From: Streptomyces sp. Ru72
GTDB taxonomy: Bacteria > Actinomycetota > Actinomycetes > Streptomycetales > Streptomycetaceae
Reading direction: 5' to 3'
Assembly: GCF_002920635.1 (NCBI RefSeq)
Contig: NZ_PQSR01000059.1
Location: 1 to 49,354, forward strand
DNA length: 49,354 nucleotides
A program made the translations under genes and the position numbers. Below, one piece after another: positions 1 to 8,039 of this stretch. Position 1 is the stretch's first letter. Each line of letters begins with the position of its first letter. Under the pieces are notes generated by a model. It did not search any database. It was given only the letters and a program-made list of their open reading frames with translations, and was not told the DNA's origin.

Positions 1-131
1 CACATATGTGGCTGGATATGGGGGTTTCGGTCATATTCCTGATCACTCTTCGACAACGAACGACCACGCAGCCCCCAGCCGCCCCTCGGGCTGCCTACAG
101 TGCGAGGACTACGGGGAGGGGGCTGTGCGCC

Positions 132-1760
132 ATGCGCAAGGGGGTCAAGGTCGTCATCGTGGGCGGGGTGTTCGCGGTGATGGTGGGAGGGGCCGGATAC
201 GGCGCCTACAACGTGCTGAGCGCGCTGAACGAGAGCTCGGGGGGCGGTTCCCAAGGGGCCGCGCAGGTGAAGTCCGGGCCGCCGTCGGCCGATGAGGTCA
301 AGGAGGCGACCGGCAAGTTCTTCGCCGCCTGGGAGAAGGGGGACGCGGCCACCGCGGCCTCCTACACGAACAACGCCGAGGCCGCGGGGCAGTTGCTCAC
401 CGCCTACGGATCCAGTGCGCACATCACCGGTGTGCACATCACGCCGGGCGCGCCCAGCGGCGACACGCTGCCGTTCTCCGTGAAAGCGACCGTGTCCTAC
501 GAGGGGAAGTCCAAGCCGCTCGCCTACGACAGCAGGCTGACCGTCGTGCGCGGCGTGACCACCGGGCGGGCGCTGGTCGACTGGCAGCCGTCCGTCGTCC
601 ATCCGGCCCTGCAGAAGGGCGACACGCTCGTCACCGGGGAGGCCAAGGCCCCGCCCATCGAGGCGGTGGACCGCAACGGAGCGGTGCTGACGAGGGACAA
701 GTACCCCTCCCTCGGTCCGATTCTGGACGCCCTGCGCCAGAAGTACGGCGACGCGGCCGGGGGCACTCCCGGCATCGAGCTGTCCGTCCAGCGCGCCGAC
801 GCCAACGCGCCCGGCAAGACCCTGCTGACGCTCGCCGAGGGCAAGCCCGGCAAGCTGCACACCACGCTCAGCGCCACCGTGCAGGCCGCAGCGGAGCGGG
901 CCGTCCAGAAGTACGCGGAGTCGTCCGTGGTGGCGGTCAAGCCGAGCACGGGTGAGGTGCTCGCGGTCGCCAACCACCGCCGGGACGAGTTCAACGCGGC
1001 GTTCGAGGGGCGGCTCGCCCCGGGTTCCACCATGAAGATCATCACCGCGGCGACGCTCATCGACAACGGCATCACCACCATGAACGGCCCCGCGCCCTGC
1101 CCCGACACGGCCGTGTGGCAGAGCCAGACGTTCCACAACCTCAAGAACATGGCCCCCGACGAGAAGGCCACGTTGGCGAACAGTTTCATGCGGTCGTGCA
1201 ACACGGCGTTCGTGAAGTACGCGGACGAGGTGAAGGTCGACTCGCTCACCCGGGAGGCCGAGGACCGCTTCGGGCTCGGACGAGACGACTGGAAGACCGG
1301 CATCGTCTCCTTCGACGGCTCGGTGCCCGCCTCCGGCGGCCCGGACACCGCGGCCAACATGATCGGCCAGGGCCAGGTCCAGATGAGCCCTCTGAACATG
1401 GCGTCGGTCACGGCGACCGCGATCACGGGCACGTTCCGGCAGCCGTACCTGGTCTCCCCCGACCTCGACCACCGCGAACTGGCCACCGCCAAGGGGCTGT
1501 CCGCGAGCACGGTCGCGCAGCTGCGGGCGATGATGCGGCTGACGGCGACCCAGGGCACCGCCGCGCAGGTGATGTCGGGGCTCAGCGGTGACATCGGCGC
1601 GAAGACCGGCTCGGCGGAGGTCGACGGGCAGGCGAAGTCCAACAGCTGGTTCACCGGCTACCGGGGCGACATCGCGGCGGCGGCCATGACCCAGGAGGGC
1701 GGGCACGGCGGCGACGCGGCCGGTCCTATTGTCGCAGCTGTGCTACGAACGGGCAGCTGA
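132..1760 (+). CDS. Class B penicillin-binding protein (transpeptidase), copy 1
   Basis: A peptidoglycan D,D-transpeptidase anchored by an N-terminal membrane segment, about 542 aa. The start is ATG 132, preceded by a GGGAGGG ribosome site; upstream in-frame ATGs add only non-membrane residues. Order: basic MRKG start, hydrophobic segment (about residues 6-28), NTF2-like/MecA-N region (about 50-165), PBP-dimer region, transpeptidase. Catalytic motifs are intact: S299-TMK, S355-CN and K491-TGS. No transglycosylase domain is present. It is followed 94 bp later by a paralogue with the same architecture, and a sporulation gene (ssgE) lies beyond, so a role in wall synthesis during growth or sporulation is likely. 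The exact biological role cannot be read from sequence. Confidence 0.93.
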   Translation: MRKGVKVVIVGGVFAVMVGGAGYGAYNVLSALNESSGGGSQGAAQVKSGPPSADEVKEATGKFFAAWEKGDAATAASYTNNAEAAGQLLTAYGSSAHITGVHITPGAPSGDTLPFSVKATVSYEGKSKPLAYDSRLTVVRGVTTGRALVDWQPSVVHPALQKGDTLVTGEAKAPPIEAVDRNGAVLTRDKYPSLGPILDALRQKYGDAAGGTPGIELSVQRADANAPGKTLLTLAEGKPGKLHTTLSATVQAAAERAVQKYAESSVVAVKPSTGEVLAVANHRRDEFNAAFEGRLAPGSTMKIITAATLIDNGITTMNGPAPCPDTAVWQSQTFHNLKNMAPDEKATLANSFMRSCNTAFVKYADEVKVDSLTREAEDRFGLGRDDWKTGIVSFDGSVPASGGPDTAANMIGQGQVQMSPLNMASVTATAITGTFRQPYLVSPDLDHRELATAKGLSASTVAQLRAMMRLTATQGTAAQVMSGLSGDIGAKTGSAEVDGQAKSNSWFTGYRGDIAAAAMTQEGGHGGDAAGPIVAAVLRTGS

Positions 1761-1854
1761 AGTCACCCGTGTCACCGCGGGACTCTAGTGTGTTGTTCTC
1801 GTTGAGGACTGTGAGGGTACTGGGGGACCTGGGGACTGCGGAGGACCGGGAGCT

Positions 1855-3525
1855 GTGGGCAAGAGAAGGCGCGTCGCCGGGCGCAACAACAGCCGGCCGC
1901 TGGTGATCGGCGGGCTGATCGCCGTCGTCGGGCTGGGCGGGGCCGTCGGCGCCTACAGCCTGCTGGGCGGCGGTGCGGCGGCCGACGACCGCAACGCGGC
2001 GTCGGGCCACCGGAAGCTGGTGAGGATCGGGCCGCCGTCCGCCTCAGAGGTCCGTACGACGGCCACGGCGTTCCTCACGGCCTGGCAGCGGGGCGACGTG
2101 GCGAAGGCGGCGGGTGCCACGAACGACTCGGCGGCCGCGACCGCGGCGCTGACCGGCTACCGCAAGGACGCGCACATCACGGGCGTCACGCTGACCCCCG
2201 GCACCCCCACCGGGGCGACGGTCCCCTTCTCCGTCAAGGCCACGGTGTCCTACCAGGGCGTGAGCAAGCCGTTCACGTACGACTCGAAGCTGACCGTGGT
2301 GCGGCGCGCGACCGACGGCGTGCCGCTGGTGCGGTGGCAGCCGTCGGTGGTGCACCCGGACCTGACGGACGGCGACCGTCTGGTGACCGGCGAGGCCGGC
2401 ACACCCCCGGTCAAGGCGACCGACCGCGAGGGTGGCGAGATCACCGCGGCCAAGTACCCGTCGCTGGGCACGGTGCTGGACGGCTTGCGCGAGAAGTACG
2501 GCAAGAAGGCCGGTGGCAAGGCCGGCATCGAGCTGCGGATCGTGCGCAAGGCGGCGGCGAAGGGCAAGGAGAAGACGCCCGACAAGACGCTGGTGACGCT
2601 GAGCGAGGGCACGCCGGGCACGCTGAAGACGACGCTGAGTCCGACGCTCCAGGCGGCTGCCGAGCAGCAGGTCGCCAAGCAGGCGAACGCCTCGGTCGTC
2701 GTCATGCGCCCGTCGACCGGCGAGATCCTCGCCGTCGCCAACACCAGCCACGGCTTCAACGTCGCCTTCCAGGGCTCGTTGGCCCCCGGCTCCACGATGA
2801 AGATCATCACGTCGACGATGCTGTTCGAGAAGGGGCTCGTGACCCCCGAGGCGTCGCACCCGTGCCCCAAGACCTACAAGCTGGCCGGCTGGACGTTCCA
2901 CAACGACGACGACTCCGAGATCAAGCAGGGCTCGTTCAAGCTGAGCTTCGCGGCCTCCTGCAACAACGCCTTCATCAACTTCGCGCCGAAGCTGTCCGAC
3001 AGCGCCCTGACCGAGGAGGCCCAGCAGGTCTACGGCCTCGGCATGGACAACTGGTCCATCGGCGTCCCCACCTTCGACGGCTCGATCCCGGTGCAGAGCG
3101 GCGCGCAGATGGGCGCCTCGCTGATCGGGCAGGGCGGGGTGCGCATGAACCCGCTGAACATGGCGTCGGTGGCCGCGACGGTTCAGACCGGTGTCTTCCG
3201 CCAGCCGTACCTGGTGTCCCCGACGGTGGACGACCGGACACTCGCGAAGGCCTCGCGCACGATGTCCGCGAAGACCCGGTCCGAGCTGAAGGAGGTCATG
3301 CAGTACACGGCGGCGTACGGCACGGCCGCCAAGGCGATGGCGGGCCTGGGCCCGGACGCCGGCGCGAAGACGGGTTCGGCGGAGGTCGACGGCCAGAAGA
3401 AGCCGAACGGCTGGTTCACGGCCTACAAGGGCGACCTGGCCGCAGCGGGCGTGGTCCAGGCGGGCGGCCACGGCGGCGACACTGCGGGCCCCATCGTGGC
3501 GGCGCTCCTGCGCGCGGGGAGCTGA
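1855..3525 (+). CDS. Class B penicillin-binding protein (transpeptidase), copy 2
   Basis: A tandem paralogue of the preceding gene, 556 aa. GTG 1855 starts the protein, with GGAGG about 12 nt upstream, followed by a basic VGKRRR segment and a hydrophobic anchor (about residues 15-40). The NTF2-like and PBP-dimer regions align along their length with copy 1 (shared YRKDAHITGV-like and WQPSVVHP segments). Catalytic motifs are S313-TMK, S368-CN and K505-TGS, so both copies should be active acyl-serine transpeptidases. The gap from copy 1 is 94 bp; co-transcription is possible, but a separate promoter cannot be excluded. The stop codon abuts a tandem repeat array directly. Confidence 0.93.
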   Translation: MGKRRRVAGRNNSRPLVIGGLIAVVGLGGAVGAYSLLGGGAAADDRNAASGHRKLVRIGPPSASEVRTTATAFLTAWQRGDVAKAAGATNDSAAATAALTGYRKDAHITGVTLTPGTPTGATVPFSVKATVSYQGVSKPFTYDSKLTVVRRATDGVPLVRWQPSVVHPDLTDGDRLVTGEAGTPPVKATDREGGEITAAKYPSLGTVLDGLREKYGKKAGGKAGIELRIVRKAAAKGKEKTPDKTLVTLSEGTPGTLKTTLSPTLQAAAEQQVAKQANASVVVMRPSTGEILAVANTSHGFNVAFQGSLAPGSTMKIITSTMLFEKGLVTPEASHPCPKTYKLAGWTFHNDDDSEIKQGSFKLSFAASCNNAFINFAPKLSDSALTEEAQQVYGLGMDNWSIGVPTFDGSIPVQSGAQMGASLIGQGGVRMNPLNMASVAATVQTGVFRQPYLVSPTVDDRTLAKASRTMSAKTRSELKEVMQYTAAYGTAAKAMAGLGPDAGAKTGSAEVDGQKKPNGWFTAYKGDLAAAGVVQAGGHGGDTAGPIVAALLRAGS

Positions 3526-3526
3526 G

Positions 3527-3789
3527 CCCCGGCACGGGAGCCGTCCGACGAGCTGAAGGCTGAACCCTGGGACGCGAGCCGTCCGACGAGCTGAAGGCTG
3601 AACCCCGGCACGCGAGCCTCCGGCGAGCTGGAGGCTGAACCCCGGCACGCGAGCCTCCGGCGAGCTGGAGGCTGAACCCCGGCACGCGAGCCGTCCGACG
3701 AGCTGGAGGCTGAACCCCGGCACGCGAGCCTCCGGCGAGCTGGAGGCTGAACCCCGGCACGGGAGCCGTCCGACGAGCTGGAGGCTGAG
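3527..3789. repeat. Tandem array of seven 37/38-bp units
   Basis: Seven contiguous units beginning CCCCGGCAC and ending AGGCTGAA or AGGCTGAG start 1 nt after the PBP stop. Unit starts are 3527, 3565, 3603, 3640, 3677, 3715 and 3752. Two variants alternate: A with CCGTCCGACGAGCTG (38 bp) and B with CCTCCGGCGAGCTG (37 bp), in the order A-A-B-B-A-B-A. A degenerate eighth unit begins at 3790. Variant B can form AGCCTCC/GGAGGCT hairpins. The sequence resembles dispersed Streptomyces intergenic repeats known from memory. It may terminate transcription between the convergent PBP and ssgE genes. Confidence 0.9.
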
Positions 3790-3860
3790 CCCCGGCACGC
3801 GACCGTCCCCGAGCCGGAAGTTGTCCCGCCGGCGGGAAGCCGATCCCGCGGGCGGACGCC

Positions 3861-4205
3861 CTACCGCCCCGGCCCCGCGCCCACGGTGTACGTCCGGCGC
3901 AGGAACCGCATCAGGGCCTTCGACTCGAACTGCACCACTTCCACGCCCTGCGGCGAATGGAACTCCATCACGGCCTGGACCCGGCCGCACGGCCAGATGC
4001 GGACCTCGCCCGTACCCGCCGGAGCGCTCAGGCCCTGCTCCAGGAGGTCCCGGGAGAAGGCCCACTCGTGCGGGCCGGGCAGGCCGATGCGCACCGAGCG
4101 CGGGTCGGCGTCCGGGTCGTAGCGCAGGACGACGGGGACGGCGTCAGGAGTTTCCGGGGAGTCGGTGACGACATGGGCTCGCGCGTACTGTTCCACTACG
4201 GACAT
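3861..4205 (-). CDS. ssgE: SsgA-like sporulation and cell division protein, probably SsgE
   Basis: A SALP-family protein of 114 aa. The family controls septum placement, spore-wall processing and spore release in sporulating actinomycetes. Family hallmarks include the VPVVLRYD segment, the WAFSRDLL segment and GTGEVRIWPCG near the middle. ATG 4205 is preferred over GTG 4220 because GAGGAG lies 7 nt upstream of it. No membrane segment is seen. Position beside two PBP genes and a metal transporter matches ssgE (SCO3158) of S. coelicolor as remembered. The family call is firm; the E assignment rests on synteny. It is transcribed convergently with the PBPs. Confidence 0.88.
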   Translation of the reverse strand: MSVVEQYARAHVVTDSPETPDAVPVVLRYDPDADPRSVRIGLPGPHEWAFSRDLLEQGLSAPAGTGEVRIWPCGRVQAVMEFHSPQGVEVVQFESKALMRFLRRTYTVGAGPGR

Positions 4206-4388
4206 CGGACCACTCCTCACGCTGCGTCACCCAAGCAGCAGCTGTGAATCCGCTACCCATCCAATGTCGCACATATGGGCGCCACCGGCCTCCGATGCGA
4301 GTGTCGCTTGCCACAGTGCGCGCTCCAGCACTTTTCACGACACACAAGCTCTTGCAAAAGAGTCGCAATAAGCCGGTATCCTCGAACG
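4206..4388. other. Divergent ssgE / metal transporter intergenic region
   Basis: This 183-bp gap separates two divergent genes and carries the ssgE ribosome site at its left end. It is more AT-rich than its surroundings between about 4330 and 4375. The most distinctive element is the Nur-like box listed separately. No riboswitch fold was recognised; in particular no cobalamin-riboswitch B12 box was seen. Confidence 0.6.
4352..4368 (+). promoter_or_regulatory. Candidate Nur (nickel uptake regulator) box
   Basis: TTGCAA-AAGAG-TCGCAA at 4352-4368 fits the published Streptomyces Nur operator (tTGCaa-N5-ttGCAA) with one mismatch in the second half. It ends 20 bp before the GTG start of the metal-transporter permease, a position suited to repression by Ni-bound Nur. 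This would make the downstream ECF operon a nickel importer. The match is visible; binding is inference. Confidence 0.65.
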
Positions 4389-5432
4389 GTGCATGTCCCG
4401 GACGGATTCATCAACGCCCCCACCTCCGCCGCGACCGGTGTCCTCGCGGCCGGCGCCCTGGCGGTCAGCCTGAAAGGCGCCCGGCGTGAGCTCGACGAGC
4501 GCACCGCTCCGCTGGCCGGCCTGGTGGCCGCGTTCATCTTCGCGGTCCAGATGCTGAACTTCCCGGTCGCCGCGGGCACCAGCGGTCATCTACTGGGCGG
4601 CGCGCTGGCCGCGATACTCGTGGGGCCCTGCACCGGGGTCCTGTGCGTCTCGGTCGTCCTGCTCATGCAGGGCATCCTCTTCGCGGACGGCGGCCTGACC
4701 GCGCTCGGCGTGAACATCACCGACATGGCGGTGGTGACGACCGTCGTCTCGTACGCCGTCTTCCGGGTCCTGGTGAAGGTGCTGCCGCGCAGGCGGCGCT
4801 CGGTCACCGTCGCCTCCTTCGTCGCCGCGCTGATCTCGGTGCCGGCCGCCGCGGTCGCCTTCACGCTGATCTACGCCGTGGGTGGTACGACCGACGTGGC
4901 CATCTCCAAGGTCGCCACCGCGATGGTCGGCGTCCACGTCCTCATCGGCATCGGCGAGGCCACGATCACCGCGCTCACGGTCGGCGCCGTCATCGCCGTA
5001 CGGCCCGACCTCGTGTACGGCGCGCGGGGCCTGGAGCAGAAGCTCAAGCTGCGGGTGAACGGTCAGCTGGTCGACGCACCCGCCGCCGCGCCCGCCGTCC
5101 CGGTGGCCGGCGCGCTCCCCCACCACCGCAAGCTGTGGATCACCGGCCTGGTGGCCTCTCTCGTCCTCGCCGGCTTCGTCAGCTTCTACGCCTCGGCCAG
5201 CCCGGACGGCCTGGAGAAGGTCGCCGAGGACCAGGGCATCGACCGGAAGGCCGAGCCGCACGCGGCGGCCGACTCCCCGCTCGCCGACTACGGGGTCAAG
5301 GACATCGCCGACGCCCGCCTCTCCGGCGGCCTCGCGGGAGTGATCGGCGTCGGCGTCACCGTGGTCGCGGGCAGCACGGTCTTCTGGGCCGTCCGCAGGC
5401 GGCGCACGGCCGAACCCTCGCAGACGAGCTGA
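4389..5432 (+). CDS. cbiM: Ni/Co ECF transporter substrate-capture permease CbiM/NikM fused to a PDGLE domain
   Basis: The S-component of a group I energy-coupling-factor transporter, 347 aa. GTG 4389 is chosen because CbiM/NikM proteins begin with the metal-binding MHxPDGF signature, seen here as MHVPDGFINAP. Several hydrophobic segments follow to about residue 220. The C-terminal third carries the ASPDGLEKVAEDQGI motif plus a last membrane segment; this is the PDGLE domain that otherwise occurs as a CbiN-like partner. No separate cbiN is present. cbiQ follows after 1 nt. The Nur-like box upstream favours nickel over cobalt. Confidence 0.92.
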   Translation: MHVPDGFINAPTSAATGVLAAGALAVSLKGARRELDERTAPLAGLVAAFIFAVQMLNFPVAAGTSGHLLGGALAAILVGPCTGVLCVSVVLLMQGILFADGGLTALGVNITDMAVVTTVVSYAVFRVLVKVLPRRRRSVTVASFVAALISVPAAAVAFTLIYAVGGTTDVAISKVATAMVGVHVLIGIGEATITALTVGAVIAVRPDLVYGARGLEQKLKLRVNGQLVDAPAAAPAVPVAGALPHHRKLWITGLVASLVLAGFVSFYASASPDGLEKVAEDQGIDRKAEPHAAADSPLADYGVKDIADARLSGGLAGVIGVGVTVVAGSTVFWAVRRRRTAEPSQTS

Positions 5433-5433
5433 C

Positions 5434-6195
5434 ATGGGTGCCGGCCACGCCCATCGGCTGTACCGGCACGGGCACTCCCCCGTGCACGCCCTGCCGCCGC
5501 ACACCAAGCTCGCCGCCGCGTTCGCCTTCGTGGTCGTCGTGGTCTCCACCCCACGCGAGGCGATGTGGGCGTTCGCGCTGTACGCCGTCCTCCTCGCCCT
5601 CGTCGCGTACGCGGCCCGCGTGCCCGCCGGGTTCCTGCTGAAGCGGCTGCTGATCGAGGTGCCGTTCGTCGCGTTCGCGGTGCTCATGCCGTTCGTGGCG
5701 GAGGGCGGGGGCGTCGACGTCCTCGGGCTCTCGCTGAGCGTGAACGGCCTGTGGGGCGCGTGGAACGTCCTCGCCAAGGGCACCCTCGGCGTTGCCGCCT
5801 CCGTCCTGCTCGCCGCCACCACCGAGCTGCGCGAACTGCTCCTCGGCCTGCAGCGCCTGAAGCTCCCGCCCCTGCTGGTGCAGATCGCCTCCTTCATGAT
5901 CCGCTACGGCGACGTCATCACCGACGAGATGCGCCGGATGCGGATCGCGCGGGAGTCCCGCGGCTTCGAGGCGCGCGGCGTCCGCCACTGGGGCGTGCTC
6001 GCGAAGTCGGCGGGCGCGCTGTTCATCCGCTCCTACGAACGGGGCGAGCGCGTGCACCTGGCCATGGTCAGCCGGGGCTACTCCGGCTCGATGCCGGTCA
6101 TCGACGAGGTGACCGCGTCCCGTGCGCAGTGGTCGTACGCCCTCGCCCTGCCCGTCGCCGCCCTCGTCGTCTGCCTGCTGGGATGGATGCTGTGA
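5434..6195 (+). CDS. cbiQ: ECF transporter transmembrane component CbiQ (EcfT)
   Basis: The membrane coupling subunit of the Ni/Co transporter, 253 aa. The start ATG follows the cbiM stop by 1 nt, so translation is coupled. Four to five hydrophobic segments are visible. Two EcfT coupling motifs that contact the ATPase are present: RESRGFEARG near residue 170 and MVSRGYSGSMP near residue 210. It should link CbiM to the CbiO ATPase. Its stop overlaps the cbiO start. Confidence 0.92.
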   Translation: MGAGHAHRLYRHGHSPVHALPPHTKLAAAFAFVVVVVSTPREAMWAFALYAVLLALVAYAARVPAGFLLKRLLIEVPFVAFAVLMPFVAEGGGVDVLGLSLSVNGLWGAWNVLAKGTLGVAASVLLAATTELRELLLGLQRLKLPPLLVQIASFMIRYGDVITDEMRRMRIARESRGFEARGVRHWGVLAKSAGALFIRSYERGERVHLAMVSRGYSGSMPVIDEVTASRAQWSYALALPVAALVVCLLGWML

Positions 6196-6941
6196 CACCT
6201 TCACTCGAAGTGGCCGGGCTGGCCTTCGCCTACCCGGACGGCCACCAGGCCCTGTTCGGCGTGGACTTCCGCATCGAGCGCGGCGAACGCGTCGCGCTGC
6301 TCGGGCCGAACGGCGCCGGGAAGACCACGCTCGTGCTGCACCTCAACGGCATCCTGACCGGCGGCACGGGCACGGTGACGGTCGCCGGACTCCCGGTCGG
6401 CAAGCGGCACATGGCTCAGATCCGCCGCCGGGTCGGGATCGTCTTCCAGGACCCGGACGACCAGTTGTTCATGCCGACGGTCCGCGAGGACGTGGCGTTC
6501 GGACCGGCGGCGGCCGGACTGAAGGGCCCGGAGCTGGAGCAGCGCGTCGACCGCGCCCTCGAACGGGTCGGCATGGCGGAGTTCAAGGACCGCCCGCCGC
6601 ACCACCTCTCCTTCGGTCAGCGCCGCCGGGTGGCCGTGGCGACCGTTCTCGCCATGGAGCCGGAGATCCTGGTCCTGGACGAGCCGTCCTCCAACCTGGA
6701 CCCGGCCTCGCGTCGCGAACTCGCCGACATCCTCAGGTCGTTGGACGTGACGGTACTCATGGTCACGCACGACCTGCCGTACGCCCTGGAGCTGTGCCCC
6801 CGCTCCCTGATCCTGAGCGACGGTGTGATCGCGGCGGACGGCAGGACCGCCGATCTGCTCGCCGACGACGAGCTGATGCGCGCCCACCGTCTGGAACTGC
6901 CCTTCGGCTTCGATCCGCGGTCCGTGACAATGGGCGCGTGA
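6192..6941 (+). CDS. cbiO: ECF transporter ATPase CbiO
   Basis: The energising ATPase of the Ni/Co transporter, 249 aa. The start is taken as GTG 6192, in a GTGA overlap with the cbiQ stop; ATG 6183 is a possible alternative 3 codons upstream. Motifs: Walker A GPNGAGKTT, Q-loop in VFQDPDDQLF, signature LSFGQRRR, Walker B ILVLDEPSSNLDP, and the switch histidine in MVTHDL. Its 3' end overlaps the ohrR start by 4 nt (GTGA), so the regulator may be co-transcribed. Confidence 0.93.
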   Translation: MTPSLEVAGLAFAYPDGHQALFGVDFRIERGERVALLGPNGAGKTTLVLHLNGILTGGTGTVTVAGLPVGKRHMAQIRRRVGIVFQDPDDQLFMPTVREDVAFGPAAAGLKGPELEQRVDRALERVGMAEFKDRPPHHLSFGQRRRVAVATVLAMEPEILVLDEPSSNLDPASRRELADILRSLDVTVLMVTHDLPYALELCPRSLILSDGVIAADGRTADLLADDELMRAHRLELPFGFDPRSVTMGA

Positions 6942-7399
6942 CGAACGAGGAGATGGACGGCTCACTACTCCTGGACGACCAGCTGTGCTTCGCGCTGTAC
7001 GCCGCCCAGCGCGCGGTGACGGCCGTGTACCGTCCGCTCCTCGACGACCTCGGTCTCACCTACCCGCAGTACCTCGTCCTGCTGGTCCTGTGGGAGCGCG
7101 GCGAGACGACGGTCAAGGAGCTGGCGGCCGCCCTGCGGCTCGACTACGGCACCGTCTCCCCGCTGCTGAAGCGCCTTCAGGCGGCGGGCCTGGTCCGGCG
7201 TGAGCGGTCGGCGCGGGACGAGCGGTCGGTGCTCGTCGCGCTCACCGCGCGCGGGGAGGAGCTGCGGGAGCGCGCTGCGGGCGTGCCCGGCGCCCTTCTC
7301 ACGGCGACGGGGCTCGACGGCCCGGAGATCGTCCAGCTGCGCGAGGAGCTGTGGCGCCTGGCGGAGAAGGCGGAGGTCGCGGCGGACCGTACCCGCTGA
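6938..7399 (+). CDS. ohrR: MarR-family peroxide sensor OhrR
   Basis: A winged-helix repressor of organic hydroperoxide resistance, 153 aa. The family hallmark is the reactive cysteine near the N-terminus, here C17 in DDQLCFALYAAQR, which is oxidised by organic peroxides and releases DNA. The helix-turn-helix and wing lie around DYGTVSPLLKRLQAAGLVRR and RSARDERSV. GTG 6938 overlaps the cbiO stop; ATG 6953 is an alternative but has no spaced ribosome site. Its cognate target ohr lies 105 bp downstream. Its position at the end of a metal-transporter operon is unusual and may only reflect read-through. Confidence 0.9.
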   Translation: MTNEEMDGSLLLDDQLCFALYAAQRAVTAVYRPLLDDLGLTYPQYLVLLVLWERGETTVKELAAALRLDYGTVSPLLKRLQAAGLVRRERSARDERSVLVALTARGEELRERAAGVPGALLTATGLDGPEIVQLREELWRLAEKAEVAADRTR

Positions 7400-7459
7400 T
7401 CTCGGGTTACCCGTGGTTCCTACCCCCTGGTAACGGGAATCGACCTACCAGTCGGTACC

Positions 7460-7483
7460 TTGTGCGCGATGTACTTGTGCGCA
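7460..7483. promoter_or_regulatory. Candidate OhrR operator upstream of ohr
   Basis: Two copies of TTGTGCGC begin at 7460 and 7475, 15 bp apart, and TGCGC/GCGCA inside them form an inverted repeat. The element lies between ohrR and ohr, about 20-45 bp before the ohr start. Position and symmetry suit a MarR-family dimer site; OhrR is the obvious candidate. The binding itself is inferred. Confidence 0.45.
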
Positions 7484-7504
7484 CTGTTCCGGGGGAGGTT
7501 GACC

Positions 7505-7951
7505 ATGTCTGACGGCACCGCTGTCGACACCCGTCCAAAGAAGATCATGTACGTCGCCGAGGCCACCGCGCACGGCGGCCGCGACGGGTACGTGACCAGT
7601 CAGGACGGCCACATCGCGCTGAAGGTGGCCATGCCACCGGAGCTGGGCGGCGACGGCAGCGGCACCAACCCCGAGCAGCTGTTCGCGGCCGGCTACAGCT
7701 CCTGCTTCCACAACGCGCTGATCCTCGTCGGCAACCGCGAGGGCTACGACCTGACCGGCTCCACCGTGGCCGCCAAGGTCGGCATCGGCCCCAACAAGCA
7801 GCGCGGCTACGGCCTCGCGGTCGCCCTGACCGTCTCGCTGCCCGTCCTCGACCAGGAGGTCGCGGCCCGGCTCGTGGAGGCGGCCCACGAGGTGTGCCCC
7901 TACTCGAACGCCACCCGCGGGAACATCGATGTAACGATTGTGCTGGGCTGA
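7505..7951 (+). CDS. ohr: Organic hydroperoxide resistance protein Ohr
   Basis: A thiol-dependent peroxidase of the Ohr/OsmC family that reduces organic and fatty-acid hydroperoxides, 148 aa. The two catalytic cysteines are visible in their family contexts: GYSSCFHNAL (peroxidatic) and EVCPYSNATRGN (resolving). ATG 7505 is supported by GGGGGAGG 6-13 nt upstream. The start at 7460 that would extend the frame crosses the operator and is rejected. It pairs with ohrR immediately upstream. Confidence 0.95.
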   Translation: MSDGTAVDTRPKKIMYVAEATAHGGRDGYVTSQDGHIALKVAMPPELGGDGSGTNPEQLFAAGYSSCFHNALILVGNREGYDLTGSTVAAKVGIGPNKQRGYGLAVALTVSLPVLDQEVAARLVEAAHEVCPYSNATRGNIDVTIVLG

Positions 7952-8039
7952 GGAACCGCAGGAATCGCAGGCTCCAGGCGCGTGTTACGCCCATAGTCGC
8001 AGGCGATCGGCCATCGAGGATCGGGACGGGAGTGCGGAC

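Noticed and set aside
1..131. Upstream extension of the first PBP to the ATG at position 6
   Set aside because: The added residues are not signal-like, and the ATG at 132 has a proper ribosome site and starts the basic/hydrophobic anchor.
3416..3760. Repetitive minus-strand proteins such as GFSLQLAGGSRAGVQPPARR encoded by the array
   Set aside because: The 37/38-bp mixture shifts frame from unit to unit; no ribosome site or conserved start; the repeats are better seen as DNA elements.
3527..3789. CRISPR array
   Set aside because: Repeats are contiguous with no unique spacers, and no cas genes are near.
2044..4065. Long minus-strand open frame (673 codons) covering PBP copy 2 and the repeat array
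   Set aside because: It is antisense to a clear PBP gene, gives Arg/Gly/His-rich low-complexity protein and crosses the tandem array; typical shadow of high third-position GC.
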